Assembly (NCBI RefSeq): GCF_004134945.1
Contig: NZ_SBAP01000011.1
Coordinates: forward strand, 19,120 to 83,119
Direction: 5' to 3'
Source: Fusobacterium_C necrophorum_A
GTDB lineage: Bacteria; Fusobacteriota; Fusobacteriia; Fusobacteriales; Fusobacteriaceae
DNA: 64,000 nt
Below, piece after piece: positions 43,647 through 51,291 of this stretch. The first letter of the stretch is position 1. Every line of letters starts with the position of its first letter. Position numbers and translations under genes: made by a program. The notes beneath the pieces were generated by a model that was not told the DNA's origin, did not search any database, and was given only the letters and a program-made list of their open reading frames with translations.

Positions 43647-45392
43647 ATGAAAATGTATCAAAAACTAAAACAGTATGCATCGGAAAAAATAGGATATGCC
43701 TATTTGTCGATTTTTTTATCTTTTTTGGCTTCTTTATTTTTATTGTTGCCTTATTGGCTATTTTGGAAATTTTTGAAAGAATTGATTCTTTTTCAAAATA
43801 CACAAAATGTGGAATATTACGCAAAAGGAATCGTCGTTTTTATGGTAATTTACGGGATTTTATATTTTTTCTCTCTTTGGTGTTCTCATCTCTTGGCATT
43901 TCGCTTGGAAACGAATTTACGAAAGGAAGGGATTAAACATTTATTAAATGCCTCTTTTTCTTTTTTTGACAAAAATCCTTCCGGAAAAATTAGAAAACTC
44001 ATTGATGACAATGCTGCGGAAACACATATGATAGTGGCACATTTACTACCTGACTTGGTAGGAACGGCTCTTCTGCCATTGGGAATGTTGATTATTCTGT
44101 TTCAGGTTGACATTTTATTGGGTTGCAGTTCCGTTGTCATGATAGGAATCGGTCTATGGCAGTTGAAATATATGATGGGGAATCAGGAGTTTATGAGAAC
44201 TTATATGCAGTCTTTGGAAAAGCTGAATGCAGAAGCGGTGGAATACGTCAGAGGAATGCAGGTAATTAAGATTTTTAATACAACGATTCAATCTTTCAAA
44301 ACTTTTTATGATGCTATTTTGTCTTATTCTCGGTACGCTCTGGATTATTCTATGAGTTGTCGAAGAGCTTACGTTTGGTTTCAAGTTTTATTTCATCTTT
44401 TTATTACCTTTCCTTTACCTATTGCCATTCTTTTTATGAGGCATGGAGCAGACGAAAAAATAATTTTTGTAAAAATTGTTTTTTATGCAGTGTTTGCAGG
44501 TTTATTATTCCTTGCTTTCATGAGAGTCATGTATGTGGGAATGTATCATTTTCAAGCTTTGGAAGTGATTTCCAAATTGGAAACTCTTTTTACAGAAATG
44601 GAAGAAAATAAATTGGAACATGGAAGTTTAGAGAAAGCAGATCATTTCGATTTAGAGTTTAGACATGTTTCCTTTCGTTATGAGGAACAATATGTATGTA
44701 GGGATTTAAGTTTTTTATTGGAAGAAAAAAAGACCTATGCCTTGGTAGGTTCTTCCGGAGGAGGAAAGTCGACGATTGCAAAACTTCTTTCAGGTTTTTA
44801 TAAGATTCAGGAGGGAGAAATTTTATTAGGAGGAAGAAATATTACGGAGTATTCTGAAAAATTTTTAAGTCAACACATTGCTTTTGTGTTTCAAAATACA
44901 AAATTATGGAAGAAAACAATTTTTGAAAATGTAAAAATAGGAAGAGAGGATGCAAGTTATGAAGAAGTAATGGAAGCTTTAAAAAAAGCTCAATGTGAAG
45001 ATATTTTAAATAAATTTGAAGCGAGGGAGCATACGTTGATTGGTTCCAAGGGAGTGTATTTGTCGGGAGGAGAAATGCAAAGGATTGCAATTGCAAGAGC
45101 TATTTTGAAAAATGCGGATATTATTATTTTAGATGAAGCTTCGGCGGCTGCGGATCCGGAAAATGAGTATGAACTCCAACAGGCTTTTTCCAATTTGATG
45201 AAAGAAAAAACGGTCATTATGATAGCTCATAGACTTAGTTCCATTCGTAATGTGGATGAGATTTTGGTCATTGATAGAGGAAGTATTGTCGAAAGAGGGA
45301 ATCACAAAGAATTGATGAAAAAGAATGCTCGTTATGCGGAATTACAAAAATTCTTTTCTCGAGCAAATGATTGGAGGATTGCAAATGATTAA
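43647..45392 (+). CDS. ABC transporter, fused permease/ATPase half-transporter A
   Basis: A 581-residue half-transporter: type-1 exporter-like membrane domain with six helices (about 1-320), then an ATPase with Walker A GSSGGGKST, the signature LSGGEMQR and Walker B IIILDEASAAADPE. It ends inside the next gene (8-base overlap) and probably forms a heterodimer with it. The architecture with an AraC regulator in front recalls YbtPQ/IrtAB-type importers of iron-siderophore complexes, but drug or lipid export cannot be ruled out. Confidence 0.88.
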   Translation: MKMYQKLKQYASEKIGYAYLSIFLSFLASLFLLLPYWLFWKFLKELILFQNTQNVEYYAKGIVVFMVIYGILYFFSLWCSHLLAFRLETNLRKEGIKHLLNASFSFFDKNPSGKIRKLIDDNAAETHMIVAHLLPDLVGTALLPLGMLIILFQVDILLGCSSVVMIGIGLWQLKYMMGNQEFMRTYMQSLEKLNAEAVEYVRGMQVIKIFNTTIQSFKTFYDAILSYSRYALDYSMSCRRAYVWFQVLFHLFITFPLPIAILFMRHGADEKIIFVKIVFYAVFAGLLFLAFMRVMYVGMYHFQALEVISKLETLFTEMEENKLEHGSLEKADHFDLEFRHVSFRYEEQYVCRDLSFLLEEKKTYALVGSSGGGKSTIAKLLSGFYKIQEGEILLGGRNITEYSEKFLSQHIAFVFQNTKLWKKTIFENVKIGREDASYEEVMEALKKAQCEDILNKFEAREHTLIGSKGVYLSGGEMQRIAIARAILKNADIIILDEASAAADPENEYELQQAFSNLMKEKTVIMIAHRLSSIRNVDEILVIDRGSIVERGNHKELMKKNARYAELQKFFSRANDWRIAND

Positions 45393-47103
45393 GAAGAAAC
45401 ATTTTTTTGGATTGACGGAACAAGGAAGCAAAGGGTTGATTCGAGCCTCGTTTTCCTCCTTTTTTATGCATTTTGCCTATATGGCGCCCATCATGATTGT
45501 ATTTTCTTTTATGGAAAATATATTAATAGGAAGAGAAAACTCTTTCAGCATTTTAATTTTGGAAATTCTTCTTCTTTGCGGGATTATGTATTTCTTGATT
45601 TTTTATAATTACAATACCTTATTTAATGCAACCTATCAGGAGAGCGCAAACTTGAGAATTCATCTTGCCAATATTTTGAAAGAATTACCGCTTTCTTATT
45701 TTTCCAAGCATGATACTTCGGATTTATCACAAACGATTATGAAAGATGTAGCCGATCTGGAACATGCCATGAGTCATGCAATACCACAGGCTTTAGGATT
45801 TTTATTGTATTTAATCGTTATCAGCATTATGATGTTCTTTGGAAATGTGACTTTGACTTTATGTATTTTATTTCCAATTTTTGTCAGTTTTGTATGTTTA
45901 ATTCTTTCCAAAAAAGCTCAAATAAGTTCTTCGAATAAGTATTATAAGAAGTTAAGAGAGAATTCTGAATTCTTTCAGGAAAGCATTGAATTACAGCAGG
46001 AAATAAAAAGTTACGGACAAAAGGAAACAATACAGCAAGCCCTGATGGAGCAAATGGAAGAAACAGAAACACTTCATAAAAAAACGGAAATAGGACAAGC
46101 ACTTCCAACGACCATTTCTCAATCGATTTTAAGATTTATTTTGGGTTTGACTATTTTTATCGGTTCAGGACTTTATTTGCAGGGAAAAATTTCTCTCCTG
46201 TATTTGTTAGCTTATACGATAGCGGCTTCCAAGATCATGGATGGAGTTAACGGTTTGTATTTGAATTTGGCGGAGATCATGTATATTGATGCCCGAATGA
46301 AAAGAATTCAAGAATTGAGAGAGGTCAGAAAGCAATCGGGGAAAAAGATAGAGTTGGCATCTTATGATATTGAGTTTCAAGGGGTATCTTTTTCTTATCA
46401 AAAGGATTATAAGGTCATTGATACTCTTTCTTTTGTTGCAAAACAAAATGAAGTAACTGCTTTTGTAGGTCCTTCCGGTTGTGGAAAAACAACCGTATTA
46501 CGATTAATTTCTCGTTTATACGATTATGATAATGGAAAAATTTTGATTGGAGGAAAAGAAATTGCAAATATCGATATAGATTGTTTTTTTGAAAATATTT
46601 CGATTGTCTTTCAAGAGGTACTCCTATTCAATACCAGTGTTATGGAAAATATCAGAATGGGAAAAAAATCTGCAACGGATGAAGAAGTGATTCAAGCTGC
46701 AAAATTGGCGAATTGTCATGAATTTATTTCCAATCTGCCGGAAGGATATCAAAGTATGATTGGAGAAAATGGAAGCAAGTTGTCCGGAGGAGAGCGACAA
46801 AGAATTTCCATTGCACGTGCTATTTTGAAAGATGCTCCCATTATTTTATTGGATGAAATCAGTGCCTCTTTGGACGTTGAAAATGAGATGAAAATACAGG
46901 AAGGCTTAAAGTACCTGTTAAAAAATAAGACCGTGATTATTATTTCTCATCGAATGAAATCCATTGAAAAAGCAGATAAGATTGTGGTCATGTATCAAGG
47001 AAAAGTGGAAAGTATCGGAAGGCATGAAGAATTATTAAAAATATCTCCTATTTATAGAAATATGCTAGAAAAATCAAATATGACAGAAAACTTTAGGTAC
47101 TGA
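45385..47103 (+). CDS. ABC transporter, fused permease/ATPase half-transporter B
   Basis: The start at 45385 (MIKKKHFFGLTEQGS) has GGAGG seven bases upstream and overlaps the previous gene by eight bases. The 572-residue protein has six membrane helices and an ATPase with GPSGCGKTT, LSGGERQR and IILLDEISASLD. Walker A and signature differ from its partner, as expected for a heterodimer. A strong terminator follows 55 bases downstream. Confidence 0.88.
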   Translation: MIKKKHFFGLTEQGSKGLIRASFSSFFMHFAYMAPIMIVFSFMENILIGRENSFSILILEILLLCGIMYFLIFYNYNTLFNATYQESANLRIHLANILKELPLSYFSKHDTSDLSQTIMKDVADLEHAMSHAIPQALGFLLYLIVISIMMFFGNVTLTLCILFPIFVSFVCLILSKKAQISSSNKYYKKLRENSEFFQESIELQQEIKSYGQKETIQQALMEQMEETETLHKKTEIGQALPTTISQSILRFILGLTIFIGSGLYLQGKISLLYLLAYTIAASKIMDGVNGLYLNLAEIMYIDARMKRIQELREVRKQSGKKIELASYDIEFQGVSFSYQKDYKVIDTLSFVAKQNEVTAFVGPSGCGKTTVLRLISRLYDYDNGKILIGGKEIANIDIDCFFENISIVFQEVLLFNTSVMENIRMGKKSATDEEVIQAAKLANCHEFISNLPEGYQSMIGENGSKLSGGERQRISIARAILKDAPIILLDEISASLDVENEMKIQEGLKYLLKNKTVIIISHRMKSIEKADKIVVMYQGKVESIGRHEELLKISPIYRNMLEKSNMTENFRY

Positions 47104-47158
47104 CCGGAGTATAGAAACATGTTTTTTCATTTTGGAGGCGAAGGCTGTTACCTTTTCT

Positions 47159-47196
47159 AAAGGGTTATCTCAAGGAGATAGCCCTTTTCTTCTTTT
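47159..47196 (+). terminator. Terminator of the ABC operon
   Basis: AAAGGGTTATCTC (47159-47171) pairs with GAGATAGCCCTTT (47175-47187), including one G-U pair, around a 3-base loop; a T-rich run follows. Confidence 0.88.
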
Positions 47197-47279
47197 TACA
47201 CTTGTTTAAAAACTTTGTTATTTTTTAATACAAAATAAATTAATTATAGATAAAAAATAAAATAAACAGAACAAAAAAC

Positions 47280-47308
47280 TTGACAATCATTTGTTACTAT
47301 GGTATTCT
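47280..47308 (+). promoter_or_regulatory. tnaA promoter
   Basis: Consensus TTGACA (47280-47285), a 17-base spacer and TATTCT (47303-47308). The start site near 47315 gives a leader of about 125 bases before tnaA. Confidence 0.75.
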
Positions 47309-47320
47309 TATTTTATAAAG

Positions 47321-47344
47321 CATTATGCATGATACATTATGCAT
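47321..47344 (+). repeat. Tandem 10-base repeat downstream of the tnaA start site, candidate operator
   Basis: CATTATGCAT occurs at 47321-47330 and again at 47335-47344 with GATA between (14-base phase). The central region also forms an imperfect palindrome (14 of 18 positions, TGCATGATACATTATGCA). Its place at about +6 to +30 suits a repressor roadblock. Confidence 0.5.
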
Positions 47345-47376
47345 TATAAAAAAGATGCTCTATGTTACATTTTGTT

Positions 47377-47416
47377 TGAAATGTTATTTTGGACATTTCA
47401 TGGTTTTATTTTTTAT
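47377..47416 (+). promoter_or_regulatory. Leader hairpin with U-rich tail before tnaA, possible attenuator
   Basis: TGAAATGT (47377-47384) pairs perfectly with ACATTTCA (47393-47400), loop TATTTTGG; a U-rich run follows (47404-47416). The stem is AT-rich and short, so termination strength is uncertain. Confidence 0.4.
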
Positions 47417-47434
47417 AGCTTATTTAGGAGGTAA
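47381..47434 (+). CDS. Possible 17-codon leader peptide with a single Trp codon
   Basis: ATG 47381 opens a 17-residue frame, MLFWTFHGFIFYSLFRR. It has one Trp codon (fourth) and the stop codon directly after the tnaA AGGAGG, whose bases form its last two Arg codons. No good ribosome binding site precedes it, which is the main weakness. It lies where TnaC leader peptides lie in enterics, though the sequence is unlike TnaC. Confidence 0.25.
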   Translation: MLFWTFHGFIFYSLFRR

Positions 47435-47439
47435 ATGTT

Positions 47440-48840
47440 ATGAATGAAAAAGATTTTATGGATTTATCGAGATATCCTGCAGAACCGTTTAAAATTAAAG
47501 CTGTGGAACCGGTGAGAATGATTTCGAAAGAAGAAAGAATAAAAGCGATCAAAGAAGCCGGGTATAATACCTTTAATTTGAAATCGGAAGAATGCTATAT
47601 TGATTTACTGACAGATAGCGGAACCAATGCGATGTCAGATGCTCAATGGGCAGGAATGATGATAGGGGATGAAGCTTATGCAGGATCGAAAAACTGGATA
47701 TTCTTAGAATCCACTATTAAAGAATTATTTGGATTCAAACATGTGGTACCTACTCACCAAGGACGTGGAGCAGAAAATATTCTTTCTACTATTGCAATAA
47801 AACCTGGACAATATGTACTTGGAAATATGTACTTTACAACAACCCGATACCACCAAGAAAGAAATGGAGGTATTTTCATAGATATTATTCGGGAAGAAGC
47901 CCACGATGCTACTAAAAATATTCCTTTCAAAGGAGATATTGATGTAGAAAAAATGGAACGAATTATTCAAGAAAAAGGAGCGGAAAATATCGCCTATGTA
48001 TGTTTGGCCGTGACTGTAAATCTTGCCGGAGGACAACCGGTTTCTATGAAAAATATGAAAGAAGTAAGAAGAGTTGCAGATAAATATGGAGTAAAAGTAT
48101 TCTATGATGCGACTCGTTGTGTAGAAAATGCTTATTTCATTAAGGAACAGGAAGAAGAATACAAGGATAAGACCATTAAAGAAATCTGTCATGAAATGTT
48201 CAGTTATTCTGACGGAGCGACTTGTTCCGGTAAAAAAGACGGTATTGTGAATATAGGAGGATTCTTAGCGATTAATGACGATGAATTATTCGGAAAAGCA
48301 AAAGAAATTGTGGTTGTATTCGAAGGTATGCCTTCTTATGGAGGAATGGCCGGTCGTGACATGCAGGCAATTGCAATCGGATTTAGGGAAGCAATGCAAT
48401 TTGAATATATCGAACATAGAATAAAGCAAGTGCGTTATTTAGGAGAAAAATTGTTGGCAGCGGGAATTCCTATTATTGAACCGGTAGGAGGACATGCAGT
48501 ATTCTTAGATGCCAGAAGATTCTGTCCTCATTTGACACAAGAACAATTCCCGGCTCAATCTTTGGCGGCTGCTCTATATGTAGAAGCGGGAGTACGTTCT
48601 ATGGAAAGAGGAATTGTATCTGCAGGTAGAGATGCCGTGACTGGAGAAAATCATAAGCCAAAATTGGAAACCGTTCGATTGACCATTCCAAGAAGAGTTT
48701 ACACATATCGACATATGGATGTAGTGGCGGAAGCTTGTATTAATCTGTACAAACACAAAGAAGATATTAAACCGTTAAAATTTGTTTATGAACCAAAACA
48801 ATTACGTTTCTTTACTGCAAAATTTGATATTGATGAATAA
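47440..48840 (+). CDS. tnaA: Tryptophanase
   Basis: A 466-residue PLP enzyme cleaving tryptophan to indole, pyruvate and ammonia. The PLP lysine is in CSGKKDGIVNIGG. PTHQGRGAENIL (about 107-118), YFTTTRYHQERNGG and the C-terminal LTIPRRVYTYRHMDVV match TnaA; tyrosine phenol-lyase is the close alternative, less likely given the transporter downstream and the indole habit of these bacteria. A good promoter with repeats lies upstream, and a structured element follows before the transporter gene. Confidence 0.93.
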   Translation: MNEKDFMDLSRYPAEPFKIKAVEPVRMISKEERIKAIKEAGYNTFNLKSEECYIDLLTDSGTNAMSDAQWAGMMIGDEAYAGSKNWIFLESTIKELFGFKHVVPTHQGRGAENILSTIAIKPGQYVLGNMYFTTTRYHQERNGGIFIDIIREEAHDATKNIPFKGDIDVEKMERIIQEKGAENIAYVCLAVTVNLAGGQPVSMKNMKEVRRVADKYGVKVFYDATRCVENAYFIKEQEEEYKDKTIKEICHEMFSYSDGATCSGKKDGIVNIGGFLAINDDELFGKAKEIVVVFEGMPSYGGMAGRDMQAIAIGFREAMQFEYIEHRIKQVRYLGEKLLAAGIPIIEPVGGHAVFLDARRFCPHLTQEQFPAQSLAAALYVEAGVRSMERGIVSAGRDAVTGENHKPKLETVRLTIPRRVYTYRHMDVVAEACINLYKHKEDIKPLKFVYEPKQLRFFTAKFDIDE

Positions 48841-48883
48841 GGAGAGATATCAAAAAAGAGTTAAAGGAAAATAAAAAACATTT

Positions 48884-48989
48884 ATAGACTTTCATACATG
48901 AATTTATTTTGAAATCAGTGAATTACAATTTAATATAAGGGTGAGTTCCTTATAATTTCACTAAGATATGTATGGAAGTCTATTTTTTT
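48884..48989 (+). other. Nested hairpin element between tnaA and the transporter
   Basis: The outer arms ATAGACTTTCATACAT (48884-48899) and its complement (48968-48983, one G-U) form a 16-pair stem. Inside, AGTGAA (48917-48922) pairs with TTCACT (48957-48962), and TATAAGG (48934-48940) pairs with CCTTATA (48948-48954). Seven T's end it. It could be a large terminator, a processing element or a small mobile repeat. Confidence 0.6.
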
Positions 48990-49081
48990 AAAAGATTTCA
49001 TATTTTTTATCAAAGTTTGTCGATGAAGAATAGAAGTGGAAATTTTTAAGAGAATTTTTATTCAGGAAAGGGGGAAACAGA

Positions 49082-50407
49082 ATGAGTCATAATAATGAAA
49101 AGAAATTTCAGTCAAGATGGGGATTTATACTTGCCTGCGTGGGTTCCGCAGTCGGAATGGCAAATGTATGGGGATTTCCCTATAAATTAGGAAGTAATGG
49201 AGGGGCAGCCTTTTTAATTCCTTATCTTCTATTTATTATTTTATTCAGCTATGTAGGATTATCAACGGAATATGCCGTTGGTAGAAGAGCAAAAACAGGA
49301 ACTTTAGGTTCTTATGAAAAAGCATGGAAGTCCGGAAATAAAGACAATGCTTTCGGTAAAAATATAGGTTGGCTTCCTTTGGCAGGTTCTATGTGTATTG
49401 CCATTGGATATGCCGTGATTATTTCTTATGTATTGAATGGATTATTACATGCAATTACGGGGAATTTAATGACAGTCAATCCGGGAAAATGGTTTGAATC
49501 TTTTGCTTTTCATGATTTCTCCGTGGTTCCTTTGCATTTGGCAATTGTGGTGATCACTTTGTTAACTCTTATCTTTGGAGCCGACAGTATTGAAAAAACA
49601 AATAAAATCATGATGCCTCTATTCTTTCTTTTGTTTGTTTTCATGGCAATTCGAATTTTATTATTGCCGAATGCTTTTGAAGGATATAAATTCATTTTTA
49701 CTCCTGATTGGGTCAAACTTGCCAATCCAATGGTATGGGTGTGGGCAATGGGACAAGCCTTCTTCTCCCTTTCCATTACAGGAAGCGGAATGATTGTCTA
49801 TGGAGCCTACTTGTCGGATGAAGAAGATGTTATTGGAGGAGCCAGAGATACCGCATTTTTTGATACGATAGCCGCTATGGTGGCAACTTTTGTTATGATT
49901 CCGGCTTGTTTTGCCTATGGGTTGGATCCGGCCGGAGGACCGGGATTGTTATTTGTGACCTTACCTACGATTTTACAAGACATGCCGGGAGGACGATTGT
50001 TTGCAATTGCACTATATTTGGCAGTTGTTTTTGGGGGAATTTCTTCTCTTCAAAATATGTTGGAAGTTGTTTTGGAATCGGTTCGTTATAGATTTCCAAA
50101 GTTAAAAAGAAATTATGTTTTAGCCATATTATTTTTAATCTGTATGGGAATTGGTCTTTTCATGGAACCTATTACCAAATGGGGACCTTGGATGGATATC
50201 GTATCCATTTATATTATTCCGATAGGAGCAACGATTGGGGCGATTTCTTGGTTCTGGATTATGAAAAAAGAAGATTTATTGGAGGAAATTAATAAAGGAA
50301 GAAAAGAACCTGTTTCTGTGAATTGGTATTGGATAGGTAAATTTGTCTATGTTCCTTTGGCATTGATTTTATGTATTATTGCTCTGGTAAAAGGAATTTC
50401 TTTCTAG
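49082..50407 (+). CDS. Na+-dependent neurotransmitter-symporter (NSS) family transporter, probably for tryptophan
   Basis: A 441-residue membrane protein with about 11-12 helices. The first helix region GSAVGMANVWGFPYKLGSNGG aligns with the Na+/substrate site of LeuT/TnaT, and SGMIVYGAYLS and GGISSLQNMLE mark helices 6 and 8. The gate arginine of the usual NIWRFPY is Gly here. Its position behind tnaA suggests tryptophan uptake, as with TnaT; other amino acids remain possible. Own ribosome binding site (AAAGGGGGA). It is followed by a palindromic terminator. Confidence 0.85.
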   Translation: MSHNNEKKFQSRWGFILACVGSAVGMANVWGFPYKLGSNGGAAFLIPYLLFIILFSYVGLSTEYAVGRRAKTGTLGSYEKAWKSGNKDNAFGKNIGWLPLAGSMCIAIGYAVIISYVLNGLLHAITGNLMTVNPGKWFESFAFHDFSVVPLHLAIVVITLLTLIFGADSIEKTNKIMMPLFFLLFVFMAIRILLLPNAFEGYKFIFTPDWVKLANPMVWVWAMGQAFFSLSITGSGMIVYGAYLSDEEDVIGGARDTAFFDTIAAMVATFVMIPACFAYGLDPAGGPGLLFVTLPTILQDMPGGRLFAIALYLAVVFGGISSLQNMLEVVLESVRYRFPKLKRNYVLAILFLICMGIGLFMEPITKWGPWMDIVSIYIIPIGATIGAISWFWIMKKEDLLEEINKGRKEPVSVNWYWIGKFVYVPLALILCIIALVKGISF

Positions 50408-50431
50408 GAATAGAAGAAGCGGATAGATATG

Positions 50432-50462
50432 AAGGTATGCTTTCCGGAAAGCATACTTTTGT
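50432..50462 (+). terminator. Terminator of the transporter gene
   Basis: A perfect 22-base palindrome, GTATGCTTTCC and its complement with no unpaired centre (50435-50456), extended by AAG/CTT-type pairs, runs into TTTT. Confidence 0.8.
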
Positions 50463-50512
50463 ATCTAAGCTTTTTTTCATGTGAAAAATATCATAGCTAT
50501 AACGGAGAAAAA

Positions 50513-50536
50513 AATCTATTTTTCAAGAAATAGATT
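50513..50536 (+). repeat. Inverted repeat overlapping the GntR promoter
   Basis: AATCTATTT (50513-50521) and AAATAGATT (50528-50536), loop TTCAAG; its right arm overlaps the -35 box by two bases. It could be a second terminator or an autoregulatory site. Confidence 0.45.
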
Positions 50537-50563
50537 GAATTTTTATTGTCCTGAGAGTATAAT
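50535..50563 (+). promoter_or_regulatory. Promoter of the GntR-family regulator
   Basis: TTGAAT (50535-50540), a 17-base spacer and TATAAT (50558-50563), about 35 bases before the start codon. Confidence 0.7.
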
Positions 50564-50598
50564 ATCAAAAGTATGACTTTACACTGGGGAGGAGAAAC

Positions 50599-51282
50599 AT
50601 GGCTATTGTAAGGAAATCACTGAGTGATCAAATTTATGATGAATTGAAAATGGAAATTATAGAGCAGAAGATAACTTTTGGTTCCAAAATTGTGAATCGG
50701 GTTTTACAGGAAAGATTTCAAGTGAGTTCATCTCCTATTCGGGACGCAATCAATCGTCTATATTCAGACGGGTTGATAGAACAGATTGACAATACAGGGG
50801 CAACAGTTGTAAACTTTGATATTGTTTTCTATTTGGAAGTGAATGAAATCCTATTGGGAATTACAAATACAGCGGTTAAATTGGCATTTAAAAAATCAGA
50901 CCACAGAGAAATTGCCGAGTATTTAAATCGATGTATTGCATTACAAGTTCAATATATGGGAAAAGTGGAATATTTTAAATATGACTATGAGTTTCATAAG
51001 ACCTTTGTAGAATTTTCTAAAAATTCCCGTTTGAAAAAATTATACAAACAATTTAATGTTTTGCATGAAGTGCTTCTACGTTGTTTTTATGGAAAAGAAT
51101 TATTGAAGAGTCAAAAGGACAGTATAGAAACTCATAGAAATATTGTGTCAAGTTTTTTGGAAAATAATTTACAGCTATGTATCCAACTAAATGAGGAACA
51201 TTACAACAAAGCTGAAAAATTGTTTAAAAATATGTTACATAAGAGTTTTAAATCTCATCCTAAAATCATAGTCGATGAATAA
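50599..51282 (+). CDS. GntR-family regulator, FadR subfamily (FCD domain)
   Basis: A 227-residue protein with an N-terminal winged helix (about 1-70: SLSDQIYDELKMEII, FQVSSSPIRDAINRLYSDGLI) and a helical FCD ligand domain (about 90-215, with YEFHKTFVEFSKNSRLKKLY and ETHRNIVSSFLENN). FCD regulators sense small acids or amino acids. Its position after tnaA and the transporter makes it a candidate regulator of them, and the tandem repeat behind the tnaA promoter a candidate target; neither is shown. AGGAG precedes the ATG. Confidence 0.88.
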   Translation: MAIVRKSLSDQIYDELKMEIIEQKITFGSKIVNRVLQERFQVSSSPIRDAINRLYSDGLIEQIDNTGATVVNFDIVFYLEVNEILLGITNTAVKLAFKKSDHREIAEYLNRCIALQVQYMGKVEYFKYDYEFHKTFVEFSKNSRLKKLYKQFNVLHEVLLRCFYGKELLKSQKDSIETHRNIVSSFLENNLQLCIQLNEEHYNKAEKLFKNMLHKSFKSHPKIIVDE

Positions 51283-51291
51283 TATCTTGGC

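Larger units (their letters stand above)
47104..47439 (+). other. 336-base non-coding stretch before tnaA: terminator, promoter, repeats and leader
   Basis: Holds the ABC-operon terminator (47159-47196), an A+T-rich spacer, the tnaA promoter (47280-47308), a tandem 10-base repeat (47321-47344), and a leader hairpin with a U-rich tail (47377-47416). It ends with the AGGAGG ribosome binding site of tnaA at 47426-47431. No other gene is seen. Confidence 0.7.

Noticed and set aside
47355..47447. 30-residue frame overlapping the tnaA start as a leader peptide
   Set aside because: It has no Trp codon and no ribosome binding site, and its end runs into tnaA; the 17-codon frame at 47381 is the better candidate.
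47725..48192. 155-codon minus-strand frame inside tnaA
   Set aside because: Shadow of tnaA with a Phe/Ser/Ile-rich composition typical of antisense reading.
48884..48989. MITE-like transposon interpretation as the primary call
   Set aside because: No clear target-site duplication is visible and no second copy occurs in the window; kept only as an alternative.
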